Assembly: GCA_028691985.1 (NCBI GenBank)
Contig: JAQUYG010000007.1
Span: 1 to 37,307, forward strand
Reading direction: 5' to 3'
DNA: 37,307 nt
From: Minisyncoccota bacterium
GTDB lineage: Bacteria; Patescibacteriota; Minisyncoccia; JAHIHE01; JAGLIN01
The notes under the pieces were generated by a model. The model made no database searches. It was not told the origin of the DNA and saw only the letters and a list, made by a program, of their open reading frames with translations. Each line of letters begins with the position of its first letter. Position 1 is the first letter of the stretch. The translations under genes and the position numbers were made by a program. Shown here in pieces: positions 23,252 to 29,630 of this stretch.

Positions 23252-23647
23252 TTATTTTATCTCTTTAATCTTTATGTCTTTTGGTTCTATATTTCCTAGC
23301 TCCTTTCTTAAAAGCCCCATTCTTTTTATTAGAAGGGCGGGGAGAATCATGTAATTATCTTTCGTCTGCGATATTATTAATAGGGTGTTGTATTCTTCGG
23401 ATAGAAGAGTGGATAAGGCCAATTGATCATCAGCGTCCTGTATGGGCAGAATCTTTTTCAGGGCCATTAAGATTTTTACGAGGCCGATGTTTATTGCTTC
23501 GTTCGATACTGTTATATTCTTTTGTTCGTTACCTTCTCTGTAGGAAATCATGAATTCCTTGATTGAAGGGTCATATCCGATGTTTCTCAGGTAATTTTCC
23601 AGTGCTTCTTGTCCGGATTGGGCTAATGCTATTTCTTCCACATTCAT
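23252..23647 (-). CDS. Orphan helical protein, about 131 aa
   Basis: The frame extends to 23725, but I choose the ATG at 23647 (Met-Asn-Val-Glu-Glu-Ile). AGAGG lies eight bases upstream of it, and a good promoter (TTGACA, TAATCT) occupies 23697-23725, inside the longer frame. The product is acidic and helical, with Ser-Gly-Gln-Glu-Ala-Leu-Glu-Asn-Tyr-Leu near the start and a Leu/Ile-rich middle (Ile-Leu-Met-Ala-Leu-Lys-Lys-Ile-Leu). It has a Lys/Ile-rich tail. No family is recognised. It belongs to the class of cassette-like genes with strong initiation signals. Confidence 0.55.
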   Translation of the reverse strand: MNVEEIALAQSGQEALENYLRNIGYDPSIKEFMISYREGNEQKNITVSNEAINIGLVKILMALKKILPIQDADDQLALSTLLSEEYNTLLIISQTKDNYMILPALLIKRMGLLRKELGNIEPKDIKIKEIK

Positions 23648-23696
23648 TATCATTACCTCTTTTAAGAAGTTTTTTGTAGGTTTTTTATTGTATCTA

Positions 23697-23725
23697 AGAT
23701 TATCAATTAAAGCTGTTTTTGTCAA
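23697..23725 (-). promoter_or_regulatory. Promoter of the orphan gene at 23252
   Basis: On the minus strand TTGACA (23725-23720) and TAATCT (23702-23697) are spaced 17 bases apart. The spacer contains TTTAATTGA, part of the ATTATCAATTAA motif seen twice more upstream. Confidence 0.55.
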
Positions 23726-23800
23726 GTATTCTGAGCTTATAGAGATGGTCAGAGGATTATTTATATCTTGTATGTAAGATAAGAAAGAAAATACAAGGAG

Positions 23801-23890
23801 ATGTATGCTTCTAAATCTTTGCGTAACTTTTTTGAGCGTCTGCCGTCTTCTATAGTTAGAAGGTTGTGGCGAGTTTTAAAAATGTCTTGA
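23801..23890 (+). CDS. Possible 29-residue basic peptide
   Basis: An AAGGAG directly abuts ATG 23801, which opens a 29-codon frame rich in Arg and Leu (Leu-Arg-Asn-Phe-Phe-Glu-Arg-Leu-Pro). The spacing between ribosome-binding site and start is too short to be convincing. A second ATG four bases after AAGGAG opens a 16-codon frame instead. It may be a leader peptide or chance. Confidence 0.2.
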   Translation: MYASKSLRNFFERLPSSIVRRLWRVLKMS

Positions 23891-23984
23891 TTTGAAAAAT
23901 ATATATCAGCAAACCCTCTCATTTTATTTTTATGCAACAATTCCCAAAAATGTCAAATCTTGGCTTGATTAACAGTTTTTCCCA

Positions 23985-24013
23985 TTGACATAATCATATT
24001 TTTGACCTACATT
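23985..24013 (+). promoter_or_regulatory. Promoter of the rmlB-like gene
   Basis: A perfect TTGACA (23985-23990), a 17-base spacer and TACATT (24008-24013). About 96 bases of leader precede ATG 24110. Confidence 0.55.
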
Positions 24014-24109
24014 AAAGGGGCAAGAAAAGGTGGAATGAGGCTCAATTGGAAGTGGGGATGAAATTGTAGCGGACGACCTTTGGCTTTTTATTTTCTAGAT
24101 ACTAAAATT

Positions 24110-25315
24110 ATGCAAAACACTTTTCAAAATGAGAGTTCGCGCGAGGAGATGGAACTTAAGAAAAACATCTCAAGCGCTTTGGATAAAAAGATAGAACTTC
24201 TCTCGAAACTTTATAAGGATCACAAAATTTCACTCGATGAAATCGCAGTGATTTTGGGAATCGAGAAGAGAGAAATTGAGAATATTTTTACCAACAGGGG
24301 TTTTATGAAGAAGAAGCGGATTCTGGTCGGCGGAGGAGCCGGGTTTATAGGTTCCAACTTCATTTATCATATGCTGGAGAAATATCCGCATTATGAGATC
24401 ATCAATTATGATGTTCTGACTTACGCTGCCAACATCGATAACTTGCGTGCGGCGGAAAAAAATCCTAATTATGTCTTTGTGAAAGGTGACATTGCTGACT
24501 ATGAAGCGCTTTCGAAGATTGCCGATACGGGAATTGACGCGATTGTGAATTTTGCCGCGGAAACGGCAGTGGGAAGATCGGTGCACGGCAAGGCGGCGGA
24601 TTTCATCCATTCCAATGTGGTGGGAACGCATACGCTTTTGGAGCTCGTGCGCAACTACAAGATTCCGAAATTCATACAGATCTCGACTGACGAAGTTTAT
24701 GGAACTGTTGATCTGGGTGAGGATAGATACTTCACGGAGGAGTCTCCCTTTGAACCGAATGTTCCTTACGCGGCAGCCAAGGCGGGTGGCGATATGATGT
24801 GTCGGGCTTATGCCAATACTTATAATGTTCCGGTGATTGTGACACATTGTTCTAATAATTATGGTCCTTATCAGCATCCGGAAAAAATGATTCCGCGTTT
24901 TATTCACAAGGCGATGAAGAATCAATCACTGCCGGTGCATGGAGATGGGCTTCATGTCCGTGACTGGATTTATGTTCGCGATCATTGCGAGGCCGTGGAT
25001 TTGATTTTGCATAAAGGTGTTATGGGTGAAGTTTATAACATCAGCGCTGATAATGAAGTCCCGACTATCGAGATTGCAAAGATGATTTTGGATTTGATTG
25101 GAAAACCTTATTCGCTTCTTAATCATGTACCGGATCGTCCGGGGAATGATCGCAGATATTCAATCCGTGCGAATAAAATCAAATCGGAATTGGGCTGGGT
25201 TCCTTCGCATACTTTTATAGAGGCGATGCCTAAGACAGTTGAGTGGTATCAGCACAATATCGACTGGGTGGACAAAATCAAAGAAAGAGATCAAGATTTT
25301 TCGAATTTTATCTAG
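24110..25315 (+). CDS. rmlB: dTDP-glucose 4,6-dehydratase (RmlB) with N-terminal HTH-like extension
   Basis: A short-chain dehydrogenase/extended NDP-sugar family protein. The catalytic domain begins Met-Lys-Lys-Lys-Arg-Ile-Leu-Val-Gly-Gly-Gly-Ala-Gly-Phe-Ile-Gly (ATG at 24305), giving the NAD-binding Gly-x-x-Gly-x-x-Gly. It continues with Ser-Thr-Asp-Glu-Val-Tyr-Gly and the catalytic Tyr-Ala-Ala-Ala-Lys, and ends with the usual sugar-binding regions. It converts dTDP-glucose to dTDP-4-keto-6-deoxyglucose, the first committed step towards dTDP-rhamnose and related sugars. The frame is open upstream for 65 more residues (from ATG 24110), which form charged helices with a sigma-like helix-turn-helix pattern. 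AGGGG four bases before 24305 could allow internal initiation. The next gene encodes RmlC- and RmlA-like domains. Confidence 0.88.
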   Translation: MQNTFQNESSREEMELKKNISSALDKKIELLSKLYKDHKISLDEIAVILGIEKREIENIFTNRGFMKKKRILVGGGAGFIGSNFIYHMLEKYPHYEIINYDVLTYAANIDNLRAAEKNPNYVFVKGDIADYEALSKIADTGIDAIVNFAAETAVGRSVHGKAADFIHSNVVGTHTLLELVRNYKIPKFIQISTDEVYGTVDLGEDRYFTEESPFEPNVPYAAAKAGGDMMCRAYANTYNVPVIVTHCSNNYGPYQHPEKMIPRFIHKAMKNQSLPVHGDGLHVRDWIYVRDHCEAVDLILHKGVMGEVYNISADNEVPTIEIAKMILDLIGKPYSLLNHVPDRPGNDRRYSIRANKIKSELGWVPSHTFIEAMPKTVEWYQHNIDWVDKIKERDQDFSNFI

Positions 25316-25442
25316 AAGAATATCTGTTTGGTGATGTTTCTTCTTCCCCATCCTTTTGTGGAATGCATTATATCCTTTGACCACGACTGAGAGGTTGTGA
25401 ATCAGGTAGGCAGAACATTATATTATTGATTCGCTTCATTTC

Positions 25443-25470
25443 ACATCCACACCCCCCTCGGGTGTGGGCC
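25443..25470. other. GC-rich hairpin between rmlB and the RmlC-RmlA fusion
   Basis: CCACACCC (25447-25454) pairs exactly with GGGTGTGG (25460-25467) around a five-base loop. There is no T-run on the plus strand, so it may be an mRNA processing or stabilising element rather than a terminator. Confidence 0.4.
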
Positions 25471-25554
25471 AAAATTCAAGATGTATAATGTGTCTACCTT
25501 ATATATAACAAGAAGAGGGCTAGCAAAAATTTTATCCAGAATAATTTATACAGT

Positions 25555-27255
25555 ATGGAAATCAAACACATCGCGACTCCAATCAAGGGGCTTAACCTCT
25601 ATCTCAACAAGGTGGTTTCTGACCCGAGAGGAAGCTATTGTGATATGGCTCCGGGAGGAACGGACAATCCTTTGTATGCTGACGGCATCAAACACATCCA
25701 TGCTTCTATCGCGACTCATAAATTTGTTCCGCGTGGTGGGCATTATCATTTCAGACTCAAAGAGAATTTTTTCACATTGTCCGGAACAGCATTGTGGTAT
25801 TTCTATGATTTTGACAAGAATTCTCCGACCTATGGTCAGGGATATTCTGTAGTTCTGGGTTATGATAAGCTAGGTCTTGATTTGGGAATTCCTGAATATA
25901 CGATTGACAGAGGGGCGGCGGCACAGATCATGATCAGCCCCGGTGTTTATCATGTTTATTTCCCGTTGACGGATGCGGAAACGGTCGTGGCAGGAACCGG
26001 TTCTCTGGATTATGACGCTGAGGATTATGATCGCACTAAGGTAGAAGATGTACCAGGCGCGATGGAATCGTTTGAAAGGGTTAAGGCAGCGCTTCTAAAA
26101 ATTGAAAGCAAAGGCGAGGCGGAGGAACGGATGGAGAGTATTATGGAGCAGGAGAAGCCTGCGAAAATAACACAGAAAATAAAGGCGATTATCCCGGCAG
26201 CGAAGAACAATCAGCAGAGACCGTTTTCATATAATATGAACAAGCACCTGATTCCGCTGGGAGGCAGACCGATGATTTTTTATCCGATTGAAAGTCTGGT
26301 GGATGCAGGATTTTCTGAAATCGGAATTATCGTGGGCGAGAGGGATAGTGACCTTCGTAAAGTTGTCGGTGACGGTAGCAGATGGGGAATCACTATCGAA
26401 TATATCGTGCAGAAAGAGCTTATGGGATTGGGCAGCGCCGTGATGTCAGCGAAGGAATATGTCGGTGAGGATCCCTTCATCGTTTATCTGGGTGACAATG
26501 TCGCCAAATGTGATTTGATTTCAATCATCAACAGATATTTTGACGAGAAGATGAATGCTATGCTTATGCTTGCCAAGGTAAATAAGCCGCAAAGATTCGG
26601 AGTGCCGGAAATCCAGAACGGTGAAATCGTGCGCGTAGAAGAAAGACCGATGCACCCTAGGAGTGAATTCGCGGTGGCAGGAATTTATATTTATGACAGT
26701 AACGCTTTTCGCGCGATGGAAGAGATTGATCTTTCGGATCGCGGACAATATGAAATTTCTGATATACATAACTATTACATAAATAGTGATCTCAAGCTGG
26801 GATTTGAGGAAATCTCTAAGTGGTGGAAAGATCGTGGCAATCCCGAGGATCTTTTGGAAGGCAACAAATTCATATTGGAAAATTTTGTTTTTGCGAAAGG
26901 CGAGAATAGGATTGATGGCGAGGTGATCGGAAACGCGAAAATTGACGGCAGAGTGGTGATCGGTCGCGGCAGTCGCGTGACTGGCAAGTCGCTTCTGCGC
27001 GGACCTCTTGTAATCGGCGAGGGTTGTCTTATTAAGGATTCTTATGTCGGGCCATATACTTCAATCGGGAGCGGGAGCGAAATTAATAATACCGAAATTG
27101 AACACTCTTTGATTATGAACGGAGTCAACATCTATACAGATAAGAAAATCGTGAATAGTATTATCGGAAATAATGTTTCTATAACTTCCGGAGAAGATAA
27201 TTTGCCGAAAGGAAAGCAAGTGATTGTCGGTGAGAATTCTTCGATTAAGTGGTAG
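25555..27255 (+). CDS. Fusion of RmlC-like cupin and RmlA-like sugar nucleotidyltransferase with left-handed beta-helix
   Basis: At 566 residues. Residues 1-180 form a cupin resembling dTDP-4-keto-6-deoxyglucose epimerases, with Asp-Pro-Arg-Gly near 23-26, His-Tyr-His at 63-65 and Pro-Gly-Val-Tyr-His at 129-133. A charged linker follows (about 181-205). Residues 207-440 form a nucleotidyltransferase fold with Lys230-His-Leu-Ile-Pro-Leu, Gly-Leu-Gly-Ser-Ala (291-295) and Tyr-Leu-Gly-Asp-Asn (311-315). Residues 445-566 form a hexapeptide-repeat beta-helix, as in long RmlA/GlmU-like proteins. The phosphate-binding loop usually reads Gly-x-Gly-Thr-Arg-Leu but here is Ala-Lys-Asn-Asn-Gln-Gln-Arg-Pro (216-223), so catalysis may be altered. 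It probably serves the same nucleotide-sugar pathway as rmlB. No Shine-Dalgarno sequence is visible. Confidence 0.85.
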   Translation: MEIKHIATPIKGLNLYLNKVVSDPRGSYCDMAPGGTDNPLYADGIKHIHASIATHKFVPRGGHYHFRLKENFFTLSGTALWYFYDFDKNSPTYGQGYSVVLGYDKLGLDLGIPEYTIDRGAAAQIMISPGVYHVYFPLTDAETVVAGTGSLDYDAEDYDRTKVEDVPGAMESFERVKAALLKIESKGEAEERMESIMEQEKPAKITQKIKAIIPAAKNNQQRPFSYNMNKHLIPLGGRPMIFYPIESLVDAGFSEIGIIVGERDSDLRKVVGDGSRWGITIEYIVQKELMGLGSAVMSAKEYVGEDPFIVYLGDNVAKCDLISIINRYFDEKMNAMLMLAKVNKPQRFGVPEIQNGEIVRVEERPMHPRSEFAVAGIYIYDSNAFRAMEEIDLSDRGQYEISDIHNYYINSDLKLGFEEISKWWKDRGNPEDLLEGNKFILENFVFAKGENRIDGEVIGNAKIDGRVVIGRGSRVTGKSLLRGPLVIGEGCLIKDSYVGPYTSIGSGSEINNTEIEHSLIMNGVNIYTDKKIVNSIIGNNVSITSGEDNLPKGKQVIVGENSSIKW

Positions 27256-27280
27256 AGTTTTTTGAGGATTATAAAAATAT

Positions 27281-27305
27281 AAAAACCCGTTTAATACGGG
27301 TTTTT
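27281..27305 (+). terminator. Terminator of the sugar-nucleotide genes
   Basis: AAAAACCCGT (27281-27290) pairs with ACGGGTTTTT (27296-27305) around a short TTAAT loop, with a T-run. Confidence 0.85.
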
Positions 27306-27317
27306 GTAGTTTATGAA

Positions 27318-27374
27318 CTGGCGCGATTCATTGCGCGTTGCTGTCTGATAGCGCAGACCAAAGTCTACTGCTAT
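27318..27374. repeat. REPIN-like element, degenerate copy
   Basis: GGCGCGATTCATTGCGCG, then GTTGCTGTCTGATAGCGCAG and ACCAAAGTCTACTGCTAT. It has both arm types of the dispersed family but lacks the long middle. Confidence 0.55.
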
Positions 27375-27394
27375 AAAATATTTGCGGCAGTTAC

Positions 27395-27799
27395 TTAAAA
27401 TATTTTTCCGGTCATTTTTATAAAAACAAGGGATCCAAGGGTGTCCATAATAAGATCTTGTAACATATTGCTATTGGTTTCATGGAAAAGTCTAAAGAGA
27501 AAGTCTGATCCGGTTCTGCCTGATATTCCAATTTCGGTTAATTCCCACAGAATAAAGGGGATGAATGCCAGCGCCAGCGCCTGCCTGCCGTTTTTGACTT
27601 TTATGGTTGCGAAGATAAAGGCCGTGATGACTAATCCTGCGCCGATGTGGGTTGGTATATCTATATGGGCAAGGGTCTTTATTTGAAAATAGAAAGCCAG
27701 TGTTGTGGTTGCGCTTAATATAAACCATATTAAAAACAATCTCTTCGTATATTTATCGTTTTTGACTTTTTTCAAATCTATCCTGTTTAAGATTTCCAT
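27395..27799 (-). CDS. Small polytopic membrane protein (about four helices)
   Basis: At 134 residues, with a charged N-terminus followed by about four hydrophobic helices. Conserved-looking polar residues sit within or between the membrane segments: Asp-Ile-Pro-Thr-His-Ile-Gly-Ala-Gly, Trp-Glu-Leu-Thr-Glu, and Asp-Leu-Ile-Met-Asp-Thr-Leu-Gly-Ser. This spacing of Glu and Asp residues resembles DUF2238/YjdF-like membrane proteins of unknown function, but the match is by eye only. The gene is isolated: a terminator and repeat lie on its downstream side and a cupin gene terminator on its upstream side. No strong Shine-Dalgarno sequence is seen. Confidence 0.6.
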   Translation of the reverse strand: MEILNRIDLKKVKNDKYTKRLFLIWFILSATTTLAFYFQIKTLAHIDIPTHIGAGLVITAFIFATIKVKNGRQALALAFIPFILWELTEIGISGRTGSDFLFRLFHETNSNMLQDLIMDTLGSLVFIKMTGKIF

Positions 27800-27852
27800 G
27801 TTTTGTTCTTATGATAATCTGTATATATTTTACCTGAAAGATATTTTTATGC

Positions 27853-27880
27853 AAAAAAATAGCTTCGAAAATTGAAGCTA
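27853..27880 (-). terminator. Terminator of the cupin gene at 27903
   Basis: TAGCTTC (27860-27866) pairs with GAAGCTA (27874-27880), and on the minus strand a run of seven T follows. Confidence 0.75.
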
Positions 27881-27902
27881 ATAAACTTAGAGCGTATATT
27901 GT

Positions 27903-28502
27903 TTAGTCGTTCATGTTGTAGTCATCTTTGCTGTCATGTGAGCGGTTGGCCACGACGACGAGCAAGACTGAACCTTGCTTGCCAGGATTTTCGACGGCAT
28001 GGTTGATTCCGGGATTTATACGAATTGCGGGGGAGTAGTTCATATCAAGAATCTGGACTGGAGATGATCCCATCTCAATTTCGATTTTTTCATTGTCTGC
28101 TAATCTGATTAAGTGGAAAATCAAGCTCCCTTTCTTACTTGCGACAAAGAACAGCTCTTTTTTCTTTTTGTGGTAGTGTCCTCCGGCGACGGTTCCTGCC
28201 TTTATCCTGTTCCTGTATATAAGTCTTCCAGCAAATCCAGTCGGTCTGAAGCGTTCCAAATCCCACATCTCACAAAGCGTTCTTCCTGGACTAGTAATTT
28301 CAAGGTTCAACACCCAGTCAAAGAGATTGTCCTTTATGAGTATAGTCTTAATTCTTCCTTCCCGGTCTTCGTCAATAAAGACAGTACCTTGAGGATATTC
28401 GAGGAATCTTTTGGCATTAATTTCTTTAAGGTTTACGAAATCATGATTTAGCAGGGCTTCTGTTATTGCTTGCAATGTCCTTGGGTCTTTCATGCTAAGC
28501 AT
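27903..28502 (-). CDS. Cupin-fold protein, probable sugar-related isomerase or binding protein (1)
   Basis: At 199 residues. The N-terminal third is helical, and the rest is a beta-rich cupin. The metal motif is Gly-Gly-His-Tyr-His-x3-Lys-Glu-Leu-Phe-Phe, and the second cupin motif is Pro-Gly-Ile-Asn-His-Ala-Val-Glu-Asn-Pro. This resembles cupins that act on dTDP-keto sugars in surface-glycan loci (FdtA/WxcM-like), but the reaction cannot be read from the sequence. The same His-Tyr-His-x3-Lys-Glu-x-Phe signature occurs in the neighbouring cupin and in the cupin half of the RmlC-RmlA fusion. The ATG at 28502 has GAGG eight bases upstream. It is monocistronic, with a clear promoter and terminator. 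Confidence 0.72.
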   Translation of the reverse strand: MLSMKDPRTLQAITEALLNHDFVNLKEINAKRFLEYPQGTVFIDEDREGRIKTILIKDNLFDWVLNLEITSPGRTLCEMWDLERFRPTGFAGRLIYRNRIKAGTVAGGHYHKKKKELFFVASKKGSLIFHLIRLADNEKIEIEMGSSPVQILDMNYSPAIRINPGINHAVENPGKQGSVLLVVVANRSHDSKDDYNMND

Positions 28503-28549
28503 CTTTATACCTCGTCTTTTGTTTTGCGTTTTTGTATATGAGTTTCATC

Positions 28550-28577
28550 ATTGTAATACCTTTGAAGAAAGTGTCAA
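28550..28577 (-). promoter_or_regulatory. Promoter of the cupin gene at 27903
   Basis: On the minus strand TTGACA (28577-28572) and TACAAT (28555-28550) are spaced 16 bases apart, directly after the neighbouring cupin's terminator. Confidence 0.6.
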
Positions 28578-28578
28578 T

Positions 28579-28601
28579 AGAAAACCCCTTTTGTAGGGGG
28601 A
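28579..28601 (-). terminator. Terminator of the cupin gene at 28609
   Basis: On the minus strand CCCCT pairs with AGGGG around a five-base loop. TTTTCTATT follows. Confidence 0.6.
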
Positions 28602-28608
28602 ACTATCT

Positions 28609-29151
28609 TTAAATTTCATAAGCGAACACATCATCGTCTTCGTGCTGACCGGAAGTTGTGACGGCAATGGCAGTCCTTTCTTGATTCGGATTGAACACTT
28701 TGTGTGCGATGCCTTCCAAAACGATAATCGCTCTGAGATATTGCTGTCCTTCGAACTCTACGAGTTTTCCGTTCAGTTCGATTTCTGTCCGCTCTTTCGT
28801 TTCTGGATTTTCCAGTGTGATAAGGAGGGGCGACTCCAGTGATTCCACGCGAAAGATTTCTTTGAATTTTTTGTGGTAATGTTTTGCAACCATATCACCT
28901 TCTGTAATAAAATTGGTGTACATATTTATTGCACGACCGAAAATTTTTCCGAGATAATCTTCATTATAGGTAACGCAAAGATATCTGCTATCAGGATTTT
29001 CAGGTTTGGTGTTCGCGCGGCAGAGTATTTCCCAGTAGAGATTTCTTTTTTTCACAATCATTTTTCCGTCTTGGCTTTTGACAATCGAATTCGTCGGAAG
29101 GACCTGAAACTCTTCGGCGCTGATGCTTTCGAGATGTTTAAGTGTTTGCAT
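28609..29151 (-). CDS. Cupin-fold protein, probable sugar-related isomerase or binding protein (2)
   Basis: A 180-residue protein from ATG 29151 (Met-Gln-Thr-Leu-Lys-His-Leu). The same frame is open to a GTG at 29328, but those 59 extra residues look non-coding and the GTG overlaps the AGGAGG. It shares with the preceding cupin a helical N-terminal part, Lys-His-Tyr-His-x3-Lys-Glu-Ile-Phe and a Gly-Ile-Ala-His-Lys-Val-Phe-Asn-Pro second motif. The two are paralogues facing the same way, separated by a terminator and a promoter. The role is presumably linked to the nucleotide-sugar genes around it. A strong promoter and ribosome-binding site sit 180-210 bases upstream of the ATG, so a leader peptide may precede it. 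Confidence 0.7.
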   Translation of the reverse strand: MQTLKHLESISAEEFQVLPTNSIVKSQDGKMIVKKRNLYWEILCRANTKPENPDSRYLCVTYNEDYLGKIFGRAINMYTNFITEGDMVAKHYHKKFKEIFRVESLESPLLITLENPETKERTEIELNGKLVEFEGQQYLRAIIVLEGIAHKVFNPNQERTAIAVTTSGQHEDDDVFAYEI

Positions 29152-29189
29152 CGATATATGACATAAAATAAATAAGCCATTCTTTAATA

Positions 29190-29318
29190 TTATAGAAAAA
29201 TGGCAACAACCAACAATATAGTTATGATAAAAGCTATTCGCATAGCTCCTTCTATCCCTAACTTTCCTATCAGGAATAGAAATTTTTTTATTGCTATTCC
29301 AGCTGTTTTTTCTAACAG
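29190..29318 (-). CDS. Possible 42-residue membrane peptide leading the cupin gene
   Basis: An AGGAGG (29333-29328 on the minus strand) stands nine bases before a CTG at 29318. That frame runs 42 codons to TAA and ends in a hydrophobic helix (Ile-Ala-Phe-Ile-Ile-Thr-Ile-Leu-Leu-Val-Val-Ala-Ile-Phe-Leu). An internal ATG at 29243, preceded by AAGGAG, would give only the 17-residue helix. CTG starts are rare, so this is tentative. It does explain an otherwise idle strong ribosome-binding site. Confidence 0.28.
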   Translation of the reverse strand: MLEKTAGIAIKKFLFLIGKLGIEGAMRIAFIITILLVVAIFL

Positions 29319-29339
29319 CGTTTCTCACCTCCTAATTTC

Positions 29340-29367
29340 AGAATAGCCTTTTTTATTTTTAAGTCAA
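29340..29367 (-). promoter_or_regulatory. Promoter upstream of cupin 2
   Basis: On the minus strand TTGACT (29367-29362) and TATTCT (29345-29340) are spaced 16 bases apart, followed by AGGAGG at 29333-29328. Confidence 0.45.
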
Positions 29368-29408
29368 CGGTTTTGTGAGACAGGTCGGGATAAAGGATGT
29401 CGTTGTGT

Positions 29409-29492
29409 GGAGTGGCAGGTTTCAACCTGCGCTGCTGCCCTATGCAATAATAACGCTCCCATAAATGCACGCGGACTAAGGTCTGCTCCTCC
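29409..29492. repeat. REPIN-like element, 84 bp
   Basis: The left arm is GGAGTGGCAGGTTTCAACCT and the right arm is GGACTAAGGTCTGCTCCTCC, in inverted orientation. A shortened middle contains AATAATAACGCT. Confidence 0.75.
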
Positions 29493-29630
29493 AAGACAGA
29501 AAGACAAATCTCTCCTTGCAAAGCCTCGTTTTTCGTTATATATTTAATTAGTAATTTATGGAAAAGCGAGCAGTCGTGAAGGCTTTTTCATTTTTGGTGT
29601 TTCTGTTATAAATCCTTAAAATAGCCATAT

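Noticed and set aside
24230-24925. A 231-codon minus-strand frame
   Set aside because: Antisense to rmlB, without initiation signals.
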